DNA of 64,000 bases, from the NCBI RefSeq assembly GCF_019991125.1, contig NZ_JAGENB010000003.1:496001-560000 (forward strand), in the 5' to 3' direction. Positions 38,077-46,324 of the stretch are shown piece after piece. How positions within the stretch are numbered: position 1 is the first letter of the stretch; the number at the start of each line of letters is the position of its first letter. This DNA is from Phyllobacterium calauticae (GTDB lineage: Bacteria; Pseudomonadota; Alphaproteobacteria; Rhizobiales; Rhizobiaceae). The notes under the pieces are model-generated. The model did not search any database and was not told the DNA's origin. It saw only the letters and a program-made list of their open reading frames with translations. Both the position numbers and the translations under genes were made by a program.

Positions 38077-39864
38077 ATGGTAGCCGGACTCCAAGGCAGC
38101 AATGTTACGCGCAAGAGCGCCGTCATGCGCCGGAAGCGTTCGCTCGCCTTGAGGCGGTTGCTGCAGCCGCTCAATCGGCTCTTCGGCAACTACCTGTTTT
38201 CCAGCCTCACCCGCCGCATTCTCTTTCTCAACCTCGCCGGTCTTGCGGTGCTTTTGTCGGGCATCATGTATCTCAATCAGTTCCGTGACGGGCTGATCGA
38301 TGCCCGTGTTGAAAGCCTAATGACGCAGGGCGAGATCATCGCGGCCGCCATCGCGTCGGAAGCGACGGTCGATACGAATTCCATCACCGTCGACCCTGAA
38401 AAATTGCTGGAATTGCAGGCTGGACAGAGCATAACGCCGTCGCCCGATGTGCTGGATAATCTCGATTTTCCCATCAATCCGGAGCGCGTGGCCCCTGTCC
38501 TGCGCCAACTGATCCAGCCGACCCGCACCCGTGCACGCATTTATGACCGCGATTCGAATCTTTTGCTGGATTCACGCCATCTCTACTCCCGCGGGCAGGT
38601 GTTACGGTACGAGTTGCCGCCGATCGATGGCGATGAGCCCAGTTTTCTCGAGCGGTTGACCAACCGGATGACCCGGCTGCTGCGCCGGAGCGATTTGCCG
38701 ATCTATCAGGAACAACCCGGCGGCAATGGCGCTTCCTTTCCTGAAATTGTGAAAGCCTTGACGGGACAGCCCGCCACCTTCGTGCGCATGACGGAAAAGG
38801 GCGAGCAGATTGTTTCGGTTGCGGTCCCGATCCAGCGCTTCCGCGCTGTTCTTGGGGTGCTGCTGCTTTCCACGGAAGGCGGCGATATCGACAAGATCGT
38901 GCAGGGCGAACGTTATGCCATTATCCGGGTGTTTACTGTCGCGGCGCTGGTTATGGCCATTCTCTCATTGTTTCTGGCATCGACCATTGCCAATCCGCTG
39001 CGCCGTCTTGCGGCGGCGGCGGACCGCGTGCGTCACGGCGTGAAGAATCGTGAGGAAATTCCGGATTTTTCCGAGCGCCAGGACGAAATCGGCCATCTCT
39101 CCACCTCCATCCGCGACATGACCAATGCGCTCTATGCCCGCATCGAATCGATCGAGAGCTTTGCCGCCGATGTCAGCCACGAATTGAAAAACCCGCTGAC
39201 ATCATTGCGAAGCGCCGTGGAGACGCTGCCGCTGGCCAGGAATGATGATTCGCGCAAGCGCCTGATGGATGTGATCCAGCACGATGTGCGCCGGCTGGAT
39301 CGCTTGATCACGGATATTTCCGATGCGTCACGTCTCGATGCGGAGCTGGCACGCGAAGATTCCGAACATGTCGATCTCAAGTTCCTGCTGGGCAATCTCG
39401 TGACCGCTGCGCGCGAAGTGCGGCGCAACAAGAAGGATACGCAGATCGAATTTGTCGTCGGCAAGCTGCCGACCAACAAGAAGGGCTTCTTCGTGGTTGG
39501 CCATGATCTGCGTCTCGGCCAGGTCGTTTCCAATCTCATCGAGAATGCACGTTCGTTCGTGCCGGAAGAGCATGGCATTATCACGGTCTCGCTGCAGCAT
39601 ATGGGCGACCGGGTGCGCATTCTGGTTGAAGACAATGGTCCGGGCATTCGCGTCGAACAGATCGACCGCATTTTCGAGCGTTTCTACACGGATCGCCCGT
39701 CAGGCGAAGCTTTCGGTCAGAACTCCGGCCTTGGACTCTCCATCAGCCGCCAGATCATCGAGGCGCATGGCGGCACGTTGAATGCGGAGAACATTATCGA
39801 TCCCAATGATCCCGACAACTATCTCGGTGCCCGCTTCACCGCGATTCTCCCGGTCGAGATCTGA
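38077..39864 (+). CDS. chvG: Sensor histidine kinase ChvG
   Basis: A 595-residue membrane kinase: a basic N-terminus, transmembrane helix at about 47-69, a large periplasmic sensor domain, a second helix at about 285-305, then HAMP. The dimerisation/phospho-acceptor helix follows with His368 in ADVSHELKNPLTSL, then an ATPase domain with N box (NLIENARS), VEDNGPGI and SGLGLSISRQI. It pairs with ChvI; in Sinorhizobium a periplasmic ExoR-type protein restrains it, not seen in this window. GAGG lies seven bases before the ATG at 38077. Its stop overlaps the hprK start as TGATG. Confidence 0.95.
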   Translation: MVAGLQGSNVTRKSAVMRRKRSLALRRLLQPLNRLFGNYLFSSLTRRILFLNLAGLAVLLSGIMYLNQFRDGLIDARVESLMTQGEIIAAAIASEATVDTNSITVDPEKLLELQAGQSITPSPDVLDNLDFPINPERVAPVLRQLIQPTRTRARIYDRDSNLLLDSRHLYSRGQVLRYELPPIDGDEPSFLERLTNRMTRLLRRSDLPIYQEQPGGNGASFPEIVKALTGQPATFVRMTEKGEQIVSVAVPIQRFRAVLGVLLLSTEGGDIDKIVQGERYAIIRVFTVAALVMAILSLFLASTIANPLRRLAAAADRVRHGVKNREEIPDFSERQDEIGHLSTSIRDMTNALYARIESIESFAADVSHELKNPLTSLRSAVETLPLARNDDSRKRLMDVIQHDVRRLDRLITDISDASRLDAELAREDSEHVDLKFLLGNLVTAAREVRRNKKDTQIEFVVGKLPTNKKGFFVVGHDLRLGQVVSNLIENARSFVPEEHGIITVSLQHMGDRVRILVEDNGPGIRVEQIDRIFERFYTDRPSGEAFGQNSGLGLSISRQIIEAHGGTLNAENIIDPNDPDNYLGARFTAILPVEI

Positions 39865-40322
39865 TGCGGGACGACGAAGGCGAATTGATCCATGGCAGTG
39901 CCGTGCTTGTGGGCGAACACGGCGTCCTCATCCGTGGCGCCTCCGGTTCGGGGAAATCCTCCGTCGTGCGGGCGCTGATGGACCGCGCGTCTTATGGAGG
40001 TATGTTTGCCGCCCTGGTCAGCGATGATCAATGCGCCGTGCGGGAAACGTCGGGGCGTCTGCTCTGCACGGCTCCCGGCATTTTGCGGGGTGGATTGGAA
40101 GTGCGCGGCTCCGGATTGCATCTGGCGGATTTCGAGGAAAGTGCCATTCTCCATCTCCTGGTTGATCTTGTCGAACCGAACCAATCGGTTCGGTTCGGCG
40201 AAGATGCAGCAACGCATCTGCAAGGCGTCGCAATCGGGCATCTAATTCTGCCAAAATGCGAGATAGATGCCGCCTGCCGGGCTATCGAAGCCAGGCTGTT
40301 TCGGCAGGTATGGAAAAAATAA
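39864..40322 (+). CDS. hprK: HPr kinase/phosphorylase (short alphaproteobacterial form)
   Basis: 152 residues representing only the C-terminal catalytic domain of HprK; the N-terminal domain of Gram-positive HprK is absent, as is normal in alphaproteobacteria. Walker A GASGSGKSS is at 25-33, and the conserved GLEVRGSG (family signature near residue 75) follows. It phosphorylates HPr on a serine, linking the nitrogen-PTS to metabolism. Its placement after chvG and before EIIA and HPr is the rhizobial norm. An 11-base inverted repeat lies within the coding sequence at 40172-40197. Confidence 0.93.
   Translation: MRDDEGELIHGSAVLVGEHGVLIRGASGSGKSSVVRALMDRASYGGMFAALVSDDQCAVRETSGRLLCTAPGILRGGLEVRGSGLHLADFEESAILHLLVDLVEPNQSVRFGEDAATHLQGVAIGHLILPKCEIDAACRAIEARLFRQVWKK
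40172..40197. repeat. Inverted repeat inside hprK
   Basis: CGAACCGAACC (40172-40182) and GGTTCGGTTCG (40187-40197) are perfect complements around AATC, giving a stable stem in the mRNA. Each arm also contains a tandem CCGAA-type repeat. Its purpose, if any, is unknown. Confidence 0.6.
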
Positions 40323-40506
40323 TTGTTGTAACTCAATAAGTTGCACCGACGACCTGCGATAAAATGACTGACAGTCACGCACAAGTCATTTTTCCGCTTG
40401 CCTTCGCGATTCGTCCTGCCAAAATGCGACACCTGCCAAGTGGGGCATTCAATGCGCAGAAAAAAGCCTAAACCCAATGGGCTGGCGCAACAGGAGCAGT
40501 TTCAGA

Positions 40507-40908
40507 ATGATCGGACTCGTGCTTGTGACGCACGGAAGACTGGCCGAGGAATTTCATCATGCTGTTGAGCATGTGGTCGGTCAGCAGGAATATTTGGAAA
40601 CCGTCTCAATCGGTGCCGATGATGATATGGAGCAACGCAGGCGCGACATTGTCGATGCGGTGGCGCGTGCCGATAGCGGCAATGGCGTCATCATTTTGAC
40701 AGATATGTTTGGCGGTACTCCTTCCAATCTGGCCATTTCAGTGATGGAATCAGGACGGATCGAGGTTATCGCCGGCGTCAATCTGCCCATGCTGATCAAG
40801 CTGTCGAGTGTACGCGTCACCAATGACATGGCGGCGTCGCTGCGCGAGGGGCAGGATGCCGGACGCAAATACATCAATGTGGCCAGTCAGGTGCTGACAG
40901 CCAAATAG
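40507..40908 (+). CDS. PTS EIIA component, mannose-family (EIIA-Man/EIIA-Mta type)
   Basis: A 133-residue EIIA of the mannose/sorbose class. The phospho-accepting histidine is in LVLVTHGRLAEEF (His9), with VIILTDMFGGTPSN as the second conserved block. In alphaproteobacteria this lone EIIA has no sugar-transporting partner and is part of the regulatory nitrogen PTS. It follows hprK after 184 bases and precedes HPr by 13. AGGAG lies 11 bases before the ATG. Its output targets are not visible here. Confidence 0.93.
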   Translation: MIGLVLVTHGRLAEEFHHAVEHVVGQQEYLETVSIGADDDMEQRRRDIVDAVARADSGNGVIILTDMFGGTPSNLAISVMESGRIEVIAGVNLPMLIKLSSVRVTNDMAASLREGQDAGRKYINVASQVLTAK

Positions 40909-40921
40909 AGGTTGAACACGC

Positions 40922-41236
40922 ATGCGCCTGACAGGAGAAACGACCGGCACGTTTGATCCGGACAATGCGCTGGTTGCATCTTTCGAGATCATCAACCGGC
41001 GCGGGCTGCATGCGCGCGCTTCCGCCAAATTCGTCCAGCTCGTCGATGGTTACGACGCCCATGTGCGCGTCGAGAAAGACGGCATGACCGTGGGTGGAAC
41101 CTCCATCATGGGGTTGATGATGCTTGCCGCCTCGCCGGGCTGCTGCATCAAGGTCAGCGCTTCAGGTCGGCAGGCCACCGATGTGATGATGGCGCTCGGG
41201 GCACTCATTGCAGATAAGTTCGGCGAAGAAGCCTGA
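40922..41236 (+). CDS. Phosphocarrier protein HPr/NPr
   Basis: A 104-residue HPr with a 15-residue N-terminal extension. The histidine phosphorylated by enzyme I is in RRGLHARASAKFV (near residue 30), and the regulatory serine site GGTSIMGLMMLAASPG is the target expected for HprK encoded just upstream. It relays phosphate in the regulatory PTS between PtsP and the EIIA proteins. GAGG lies nine bases before the ATG. The following racemase-like gene begins one base after its stop. Confidence 0.94.
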   Translation: MRLTGETTGTFDPDNALVASFEIINRRGLHARASAKFVQLVDGYDAHVRVEKDGMTVGGTSIMGLMMLAASPGCCIKVSASGRQATDVMMALGALIADKFGEEA

Positions 41237-41237
41237 T

Positions 41238-42035
41238 GTGACGCTCGTCAGCCCGATTGCTGTCTTTGATGCGGGGATCGGCAGCTATGCCATTGTCGAT
41301 CTGCTCCGGCGGCGGCTTCCCAGGCAGGATATCCTCTATTTCGCCGATCGCGCCAGCTTTCCCTATGGGAGAAAACCGCGCAGCGAGTTGCTGTCCGTCA
41401 TGGACCGGACGATGCGGTTCTTGATGGCGCATGACCCCTCGGCCATCATCGTCGCTTCGAACGTGCCGTCGATAACCGTGATGGATGACCTGAAATCCAT
41501 GGTGAACGTGCCGCTCTTTGGGGTTGTGCCGCCGCTGGCGGAAGCCCTGGCGACGACGCAAACCGGCAAGGTCGGCATCATGGGCGTGCAGTCGATGACC
41601 GGAAGCCCGCAGTTGCGGCAGTTCGTCGGCAGGCATACCGGTGATCCCGATGCCGTCGCCCTGATCGATGCCTCGCCCATGGTCGACCTTGTCGAGAATG
41701 GCGACTTTCTGTTCAATGCCGCCGCGACCCGGCAAAAGGTCGATGATTTCCTCGGCACGGTTTTTCGCAGCCATCCGGATATCGACGTGCTTACCCTGTC
41801 GAGCACGCACCTGCCGTGGCTCCGTTCCTATTTTGAGGCCAGCCGTCCGTCCTGCCGGTTCCTGGATCCGGCCGAGGCGATCGTGCAGACCATCGGCGCG
41901 GGGACGCAGGGCAGCGGCACCACCATCGCCATTGCCACCGAAAGCGCCGAATATACGCTGGATGCATTCCGGGCGATGCTGGCAAAACTGGGGATCGCCC
42001 TGCCTGTCAGTCCTGTTTCGCTGCCATTGCAATAA
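41238..42035 (+). CDS. Glutamate racemase-like protein lacking both catalytic Cys
   Basis: A 265-residue protein with the overall MurI pattern: FDAGIGSYAIVDLLRRRLP, YFADRASFPYGRK and a middle GVVPPLAEALA. The two regions that hold the catalytic cysteines read IVASNVPSI (normally VACNTAS) and LSSTHLPWL (normally LxCTHYP), so both cysteines are serine. The only cysteine left is in PSCRFLD near the C-terminus. It is therefore unlikely to racemise glutamate in the usual way; a binding or regulatory role, or another reaction, is possible. The GTG start at 41238 has GAAGAAG upstream and sits one base after HPr, suggesting the PTS operon. Confidence 0.8.
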   Translation: MTLVSPIAVFDAGIGSYAIVDLLRRRLPRQDILYFADRASFPYGRKPRSELLSVMDRTMRFLMAHDPSAIIVASNVPSITVMDDLKSMVNVPLFGVVPPLAEALATTQTGKVGIMGVQSMTGSPQLRQFVGRHTGDPDAVALIDASPMVDLVENGDFLFNAAATRQKVDDFLGTVFRSHPDIDVLTLSSTHLPWLRSYFEASRPSCRFLDPAEAIVQTIGAGTQGSGTTIAIATESAEYTLDAFRAMLAKLGIALPVSPVSLPLQ

Positions 42036-42177
42036 AATAACCGTCCTCCGGATATGCACGCATAAGGATTTCTTTATATCCCATTGTGCGCCCCGCCCTA
42101 ATCTGATAGTCAACAGCAACCTCCGGTCGCCTCGGAATGGCGGCTGGACCGAAAAACAAAGACGGAGCTGACAACAG

Positions 42178-43578
42178 ATGGCCGATAAGCAGGATTTTAT
42201 AGTCAAGGACCTTGAGCTGGCCGCATGGGGCCGCAAGGAAATTGAAATCGCCGAAACCGAAATGCCGGGCCTGATGGCCAGCCGCGAAGAGTTTGGCACG
42301 TCCAAGCCGCTCAAGGGCGCGCGCATCACCGGTTCGCTTCATATGACGATCCAGACTGCGGTCCTGATCGAAACGCTGCAGGCCCTGGGCGCAACCGTGC
42401 GCTGGGCATCGTGCAATATCTTCTCGACCCAGGATCATGCGGCAGCGGCAATCGCAGCCACCGGAACGCCGGTTTTCGCCGTCAAGGGCGAAACACTGGA
42501 AGAATACTGGACCTATACCGACAAGATTTTCCAGTGGCCGGATGGCCAGCCTTCCAACATGATCCTCGATGATGGCGGCGATGCCACCATGTACATTCTG
42601 ATCGGCGCGCGCGCTGAAGCCGGTGAGGACGTTCTGTCCAATCCGGGCAGCGAAGAGGAAGAAATCCTCTTTGCGCAGATCAAGAAGCGCATGAAGGAAA
42701 CGCCGGGCTTCTTCACCAAGCAGCGCGATGCGATCAAGGGCGTCACGGAAGAAACGACAACCGGTGTGAACCGTCTGTACCAGTTGCAGAAGAAGGGCCT
42801 CCTGCCTTTCCCGGCAATCAACGTCAACGACAGCGTTACCAAGTCGAAGTTCGACAACAAGTATGGCTGCAAGGAATCGCTGGTGGACGGCATCCGCCGC
42901 GCCACCGACGTCATGATGGCCGGCAAGGTTGCCGTGGTTTGCGGTTACGGTGACGTGGGCAAGGGTTCGGCCCAGTCGCTCCTCGGTGCCGGGGCACGCG
43001 TCAAGGTCACGGAAGTTGATCCGATCTGCGCGCTGCAGGCTGCGATGGACGGTTTCGAAGTGGTCACGCTTGAAGATGCCGCACCGACCGCCGACATCAT
43101 CATCACCACGACCGGCAACAAGGATGTCATCAAGCTCGATGACATGCGCAAGATGAAGGACATGGTGATCGTCGGTAACATCGGTCACTTCGACAACGAG
43201 ATCCAGGTCTCGGCACTGCGCAACCTCAAGTGGAACAACATCAAGCCGCAGGTCGACATGATCTCGTTCCCGGACGGCAAGCGCATGCTGCTTCTCTCCG
43301 AAGGCCGTCTGCTCAATCTGGGCAACGCAACGGGACATCCGAGCTTCGTCATGTCCGCATCGTTCACCAACCAGGTTCTGGCTCAGATCGAGCTCTACAG
43401 CCGCGGTGAGCAGTACAAGAATGAGGTCTACGTCCTGCCGAAGCATCTCGATGAAAAGGTCGCGCGCCTGCATCTCGATAAGCTTGGTGCGAAATTGACG
43501 ACCCTTTCGGACGAACAGGCTGCCTATATCGGTGTCACACCGAATGGTCCTTTCAAGTCGGACCACTACAGATATTAA
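42178..43578 (+). CDS. ahcY: S-adenosylhomocysteine hydrolase
   Basis: A 466-residue NAD-dependent enzyme that splits S-adenosylhomocysteine into adenosine and homocysteine, relieving inhibition of methyltransferases. It has the substrate block [14 protein letters not shown] and the extra 40-residue insertion common in bacteria. NAD-binding [13 protein letters not shown] and the C-terminal PFKSDHYRY with the conserved lysine and tyrosine are present. The sequence is highly conserved with Brucella homologues as I recall. The 142-base leader shows weak hairpins but no riboswitch I could recognise. A clear terminator follows. Confidence 0.98.
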   Translation: MADKQDFIVKDLELAAWGRKEIEIAETEMPGLMASREEFGTSKPLKGARITGSLHMTIQTAVLIETLQALGATVRWASCNIFSTQDHAAAAIAATGTPVFAVKGETLEEYWTYTDKIFQWPDGQPSNMILDDGGDATMYILIGARAEAGEDVLSNPGSEEEEILFAQIKKRMKETPGFFTKQRDAIKGVTEETTTGVNRLYQLQKKGLLPFPAINVNDSVTKSKFDNKYGCKESLVDGIRRATDVMMAGKVAVVCGYGDVGKGSAQSLLGAGARVKVTEVDPICALQAAMDGFEVVTLEDAAPTADIIITTTGNKDVIKLDDMRKMKDMVIVGNIGHFDNEIQVSALRNLKWNNIKPQVDMISFPDGKRMLLLSEGRLLNLGNATGHPSFVMSASFTNQVLAQIELYSRGEQYKNEVYVLPKHLDEKVARLHLDKLGAKLTTLSDEQAAYIGVTPNGPFKSDHYRY

Positions 43579-43606
43579 TCTGTTAACCAGTACACACAAT
43601 ATATGG

Positions 43607-43644
43607 AAGCCGAAGGATTGACAAATTCTTCGGCTTTCTTTTTT
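43607..43644 (+). terminator. Terminator of ahcY
   Basis: AAGCCGAAG (43607-43615) pairs with CTTCGGCTT (43628-43636), followed by TCTTTTTT. It begins 29 bases after the stop. Confidence 0.92.
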
Positions 43645-43785
43645 GCGCGGAGTTCTTCCCGTCGATTCGTCAAGGGTTTATTGTAGTGATTCGGGATAGC
43701 TTTCTTCCAGATGGGCCAAATGGTTGGATCAATCAGATGGGTTGGAACATGAGATATCTGTCAGGATGGGGCGACGACGGTTGAT

Positions 43786-46317
43786 ATGAAGATTGGTGAT
43801 GGGGATGTTCGCGGGAAAGAGGCAACACGCGGAAAGCGGGTGCTGAAGAAACTGCGGACTGTGCTGGCGGGAGCCGGCTCGACTGTTTCTATCCTTGGCG
43901 CCATGTCTTCTGCCGCCCATGCCGATGATCCGCTTGGCAAGATCAACACCCCATTCGGGGTTGCATTCGGCACGTTCGAAGTCATCCAGTTTGCCATGTT
44001 CCTCGGCGCGATGGGCGCGGCCCTGTTGTCGGCGGGCTGGCTGATCCGCGAGCGCAGCCGCATTGCCAGCGAGAATCGCCAGTTGCGCGACAAGGTCGCC
44101 GATCTCAATGTCGCGGTTCAGCGCGGCGAAGCGCTGCTCAATCTGAAGGATCAACGGGTGGTTGTGTGGGAAGGCAACTCCACGGCGCCCAATCTCGTCG
44201 GCAGCCTGCCGCAGGAAATCGGTGTTCCCGAAGACCGCTCGCTGTTTCTGGCTTTTGGCCGCTGGTTGCGCATTGATTCCGCAACGTTGCTGGATCGCTC
44301 GGTCGAGGCCCTGCGCGGCAAGGCGCGTGCCTTCGATATCGTCGTCGAGACGTCGAAGGGAACGCCACTGGAGGTCCAGGGCCGCACGTCCGGCGGCTAT
44401 GCCATTGTTCGTTTCATCAGCTTGGGCGAGGCGCGCGCCACCCAGGCGCTGCTGAAGACGGAAAACTATCAGCTCAACGAAGCCCTGACCACATTGCGGG
44501 GACTGTTGGAACAACTGGAAATGCCGGCCTGGAGCCGCGACAGGAGCGGCAAGCTCAATTGGGTCAACATGGCCTATGCCAAGGCGGTTGATGTCAGTGA
44601 CGTGCATGTTGCCGTGGCGGAGACACGCGAATTGTTCGGGGTGCAGGCACGCGAGCGTATCGAGCGCGAGAAGGCGGCAAGCCGGCCTTTCCACGATGAA
44701 CTGTCGACTGTGGTCGGCGGCGATCGTCACGTGTTCCGGGTCACGGATGTCGCGAGCAGCGCCGGTTCCGCCGGTCTGGCCAATGATGTCAGCGACATTG
44801 AACTGGTGCGCGAGGAATTCAAGCGCACCGTCCTCAATCACTCGGACACGCTGGACCAGTTGAATTCGGCAGTCGCCATGTTCGATGCGAACAGGAAGCT
44901 GCAATTCTTCAATCAGGCATTTGCCAAGCTGTGGGGGCTGGAAACCTCGCTGCTGGAAAGCCGACCCGACAATGCCATGCTGCTCGACCGCTTCCGCAGC
45001 GACGGCACATTGCCGGAACAGCCGGATTGGCGCCGCTGGAAGGATTCCATGCTTTCGGCCTATCATTCGGTCGAATCGCAGGAGCATTTGTGGCATCTGA
45101 CCGACGGCCGCACCTTGCGCGTCATCGTCAATCCGCAGCCCAAGGGCGGCGTCACCTGGGTTTTCGAGAACCTGACGGAAAAGCTGCAGCTTGAAAGCCG
45201 CTACAACACGCTGATCAAGGTGCAGGGGCAGACGCTGGACCATCTGGCCGAAGGTGTGGCGGTGTTCGGTTCCGATGGCAAGATTCGCCTGTCCAATCCC
45301 GCCTTTGCATCGCTCTGGTCACTGAAAGCCGAACAGGTCGCCGAAGGCATGCATATCTCGGCGATCCGCCGCCTGTGCGAGCCGGTTTCCGATGCGACCC
45401 AATGGGAAAGCTTTGTGACGACCGTCACAGGCTTTGACGACAAACGGGAGTCGCTGTCAGGTCATGTCGAGCTGACGACCGGAAAAATCCTCTATTTTGC
45501 CTCTGCGCCCCTGCCGAGCGGCCAGACCATGCTGACCTTCGTCGATGTAACGGATTCCGTGCGGGTCGAACGGGCGCTGAAGGAAAAGAACGAGGCGCTG
45601 GAGCGCACGGATGAACTGAAGAACGATTTCGTCCAGCATGTCTCCTACGAGTTGCGCTCGCCGCTGACCAACATCATGGGCTTTACCGAACTGCTGCAGA
45701 CGCCGATGACCGGCCCGCTCAACGAGCGTCAGCGCGATTATCTCGACCATATTGGCACGTCGTCTTCGGTGCTGCTGACCATCGTCAACGATATTCTCGA
45801 TCTCGCCACGGTCGATGCCGGTATCATGGAGCTGGATATCAGTGACGTCTCGGTTGCCGATGCCGTCGCCACTGCCTCTGAAAAAGTAGCCGAACGCCTC
45901 AAGGAGCATAACATCCTGCTCGACACCCGCATTGCATCCGGCGCGGGTTCTTTCCGTGCCGATGCCAGCCGCGTCAAGCAGGTGCTTGCCAATCTGCTCA
46001 GCAATGCCGCCAATTATGCACCCGAAGGCAGCACGATCACACTGACCTGCGGGCGGGAACAGAATGAGATGGTTTTCAGCGTTCAGGACAACGGACCCGG
46101 CATGCCGGACTATGTGCTCGACAGTATTTTCAAGCGGTTCCAGCCCTATCCGAACGGCGGCCGCAAGCGCGGTGCCGGTCTTGGCCTTTCCATCGTCAAA
46201 GGCTTTGTGGAGCTGCATGGCGGCAAGGTCGATATCAGCAGTGCCGCGGGCAGGGGCACGCTGGTGACCTGCCGGTTCCCGCTGGAAGCACGTACCTTCA
46301 GCATCGCTGCTGAATAA
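43786..46317 (+). CDS. divL: DivL-type cell-cycle histidine kinase homologue
   Basis: An 843-residue membrane protein: a basic start, hydrophobic segments at about 25-45 and 62-87, several PAS-like sensor domains, then a kinase core. The phospho-acceptor helix reads QHVSYELRSPLTNI, with Tyr621 where ordinary kinases have His. This is the hallmark of DivL. The ATPase domain keeps NLLSNAANYAPEG, VQDNGPGMP and GAGLGLSIVKG. In Caulobacter, DivL binds DivK and controls CckA and hence CtrA; a similar role here is inferred. A stop lies a few codons before the ATG in frame, fixing the start region. TsaE-AmgK follows after seven bases. Confidence 0.93.
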   Translation: MKIGDGDVRGKEATRGKRVLKKLRTVLAGAGSTVSILGAMSSAAHADDPLGKINTPFGVAFGTFEVIQFAMFLGAMGAALLSAGWLIRERSRIASENRQLRDKVADLNVAVQRGEALLNLKDQRVVVWEGNSTAPNLVGSLPQEIGVPEDRSLFLAFGRWLRIDSATLLDRSVEALRGKARAFDIVVETSKGTPLEVQGRTSGGYAIVRFISLGEARATQALLKTENYQLNEALTTLRGLLEQLEMPAWSRDRSGKLNWVNMAYAKAVDVSDVHVAVAETRELFGVQARERIEREKAASRPFHDELSTVVGGDRHVFRVTDVASSAGSAGLANDVSDIELVREEFKRTVLNHSDTLDQLNSAVAMFDANRKLQFFNQAFAKLWGLETSLLESRPDNAMLLDRFRSDGTLPEQPDWRRWKDSMLSAYHSVESQEHLWHLTDGRTLRVIVNPQPKGGVTWVFENLTEKLQLESRYNTLIKVQGQTLDHLAEGVAVFGSDGKIRLSNPAFASLWSLKAEQVAEGMHISAIRRLCEPVSDATQWESFVTTVTGFDDKRESLSGHVELTTGKILYFASAPLPSGQTMLTFVDVTDSVRVERALKEKNEALERTDELKNDFVQHVSYELRSPLTNIMGFTELLQTPMTGPLNERQRDYLDHIGTSSSVLLTIVNDILDLATVDAGIMELDISDVSVADAVATASEKVAERLKEHNILLDTRIASGAGSFRADASRVKQVLANLLSNAANYAPEGSTITLTCGREQNEMVFSVQDNGPGMPDYVLDSIFKRFQPYPNGGRKRGAGLGLSIVKGFVELHGGKVDISSAAGRGTLVTCRFPLEARTFSIAAE

Positions 46318-46324
46318 GGCGCCC

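Noticed and set aside
42036-42177. SAH riboswitch before ahcY
   Set aside because: The leader has weak complementarity near 42120-42160 but I could not match the conserved core of any SAH or SAM riboswitch class.
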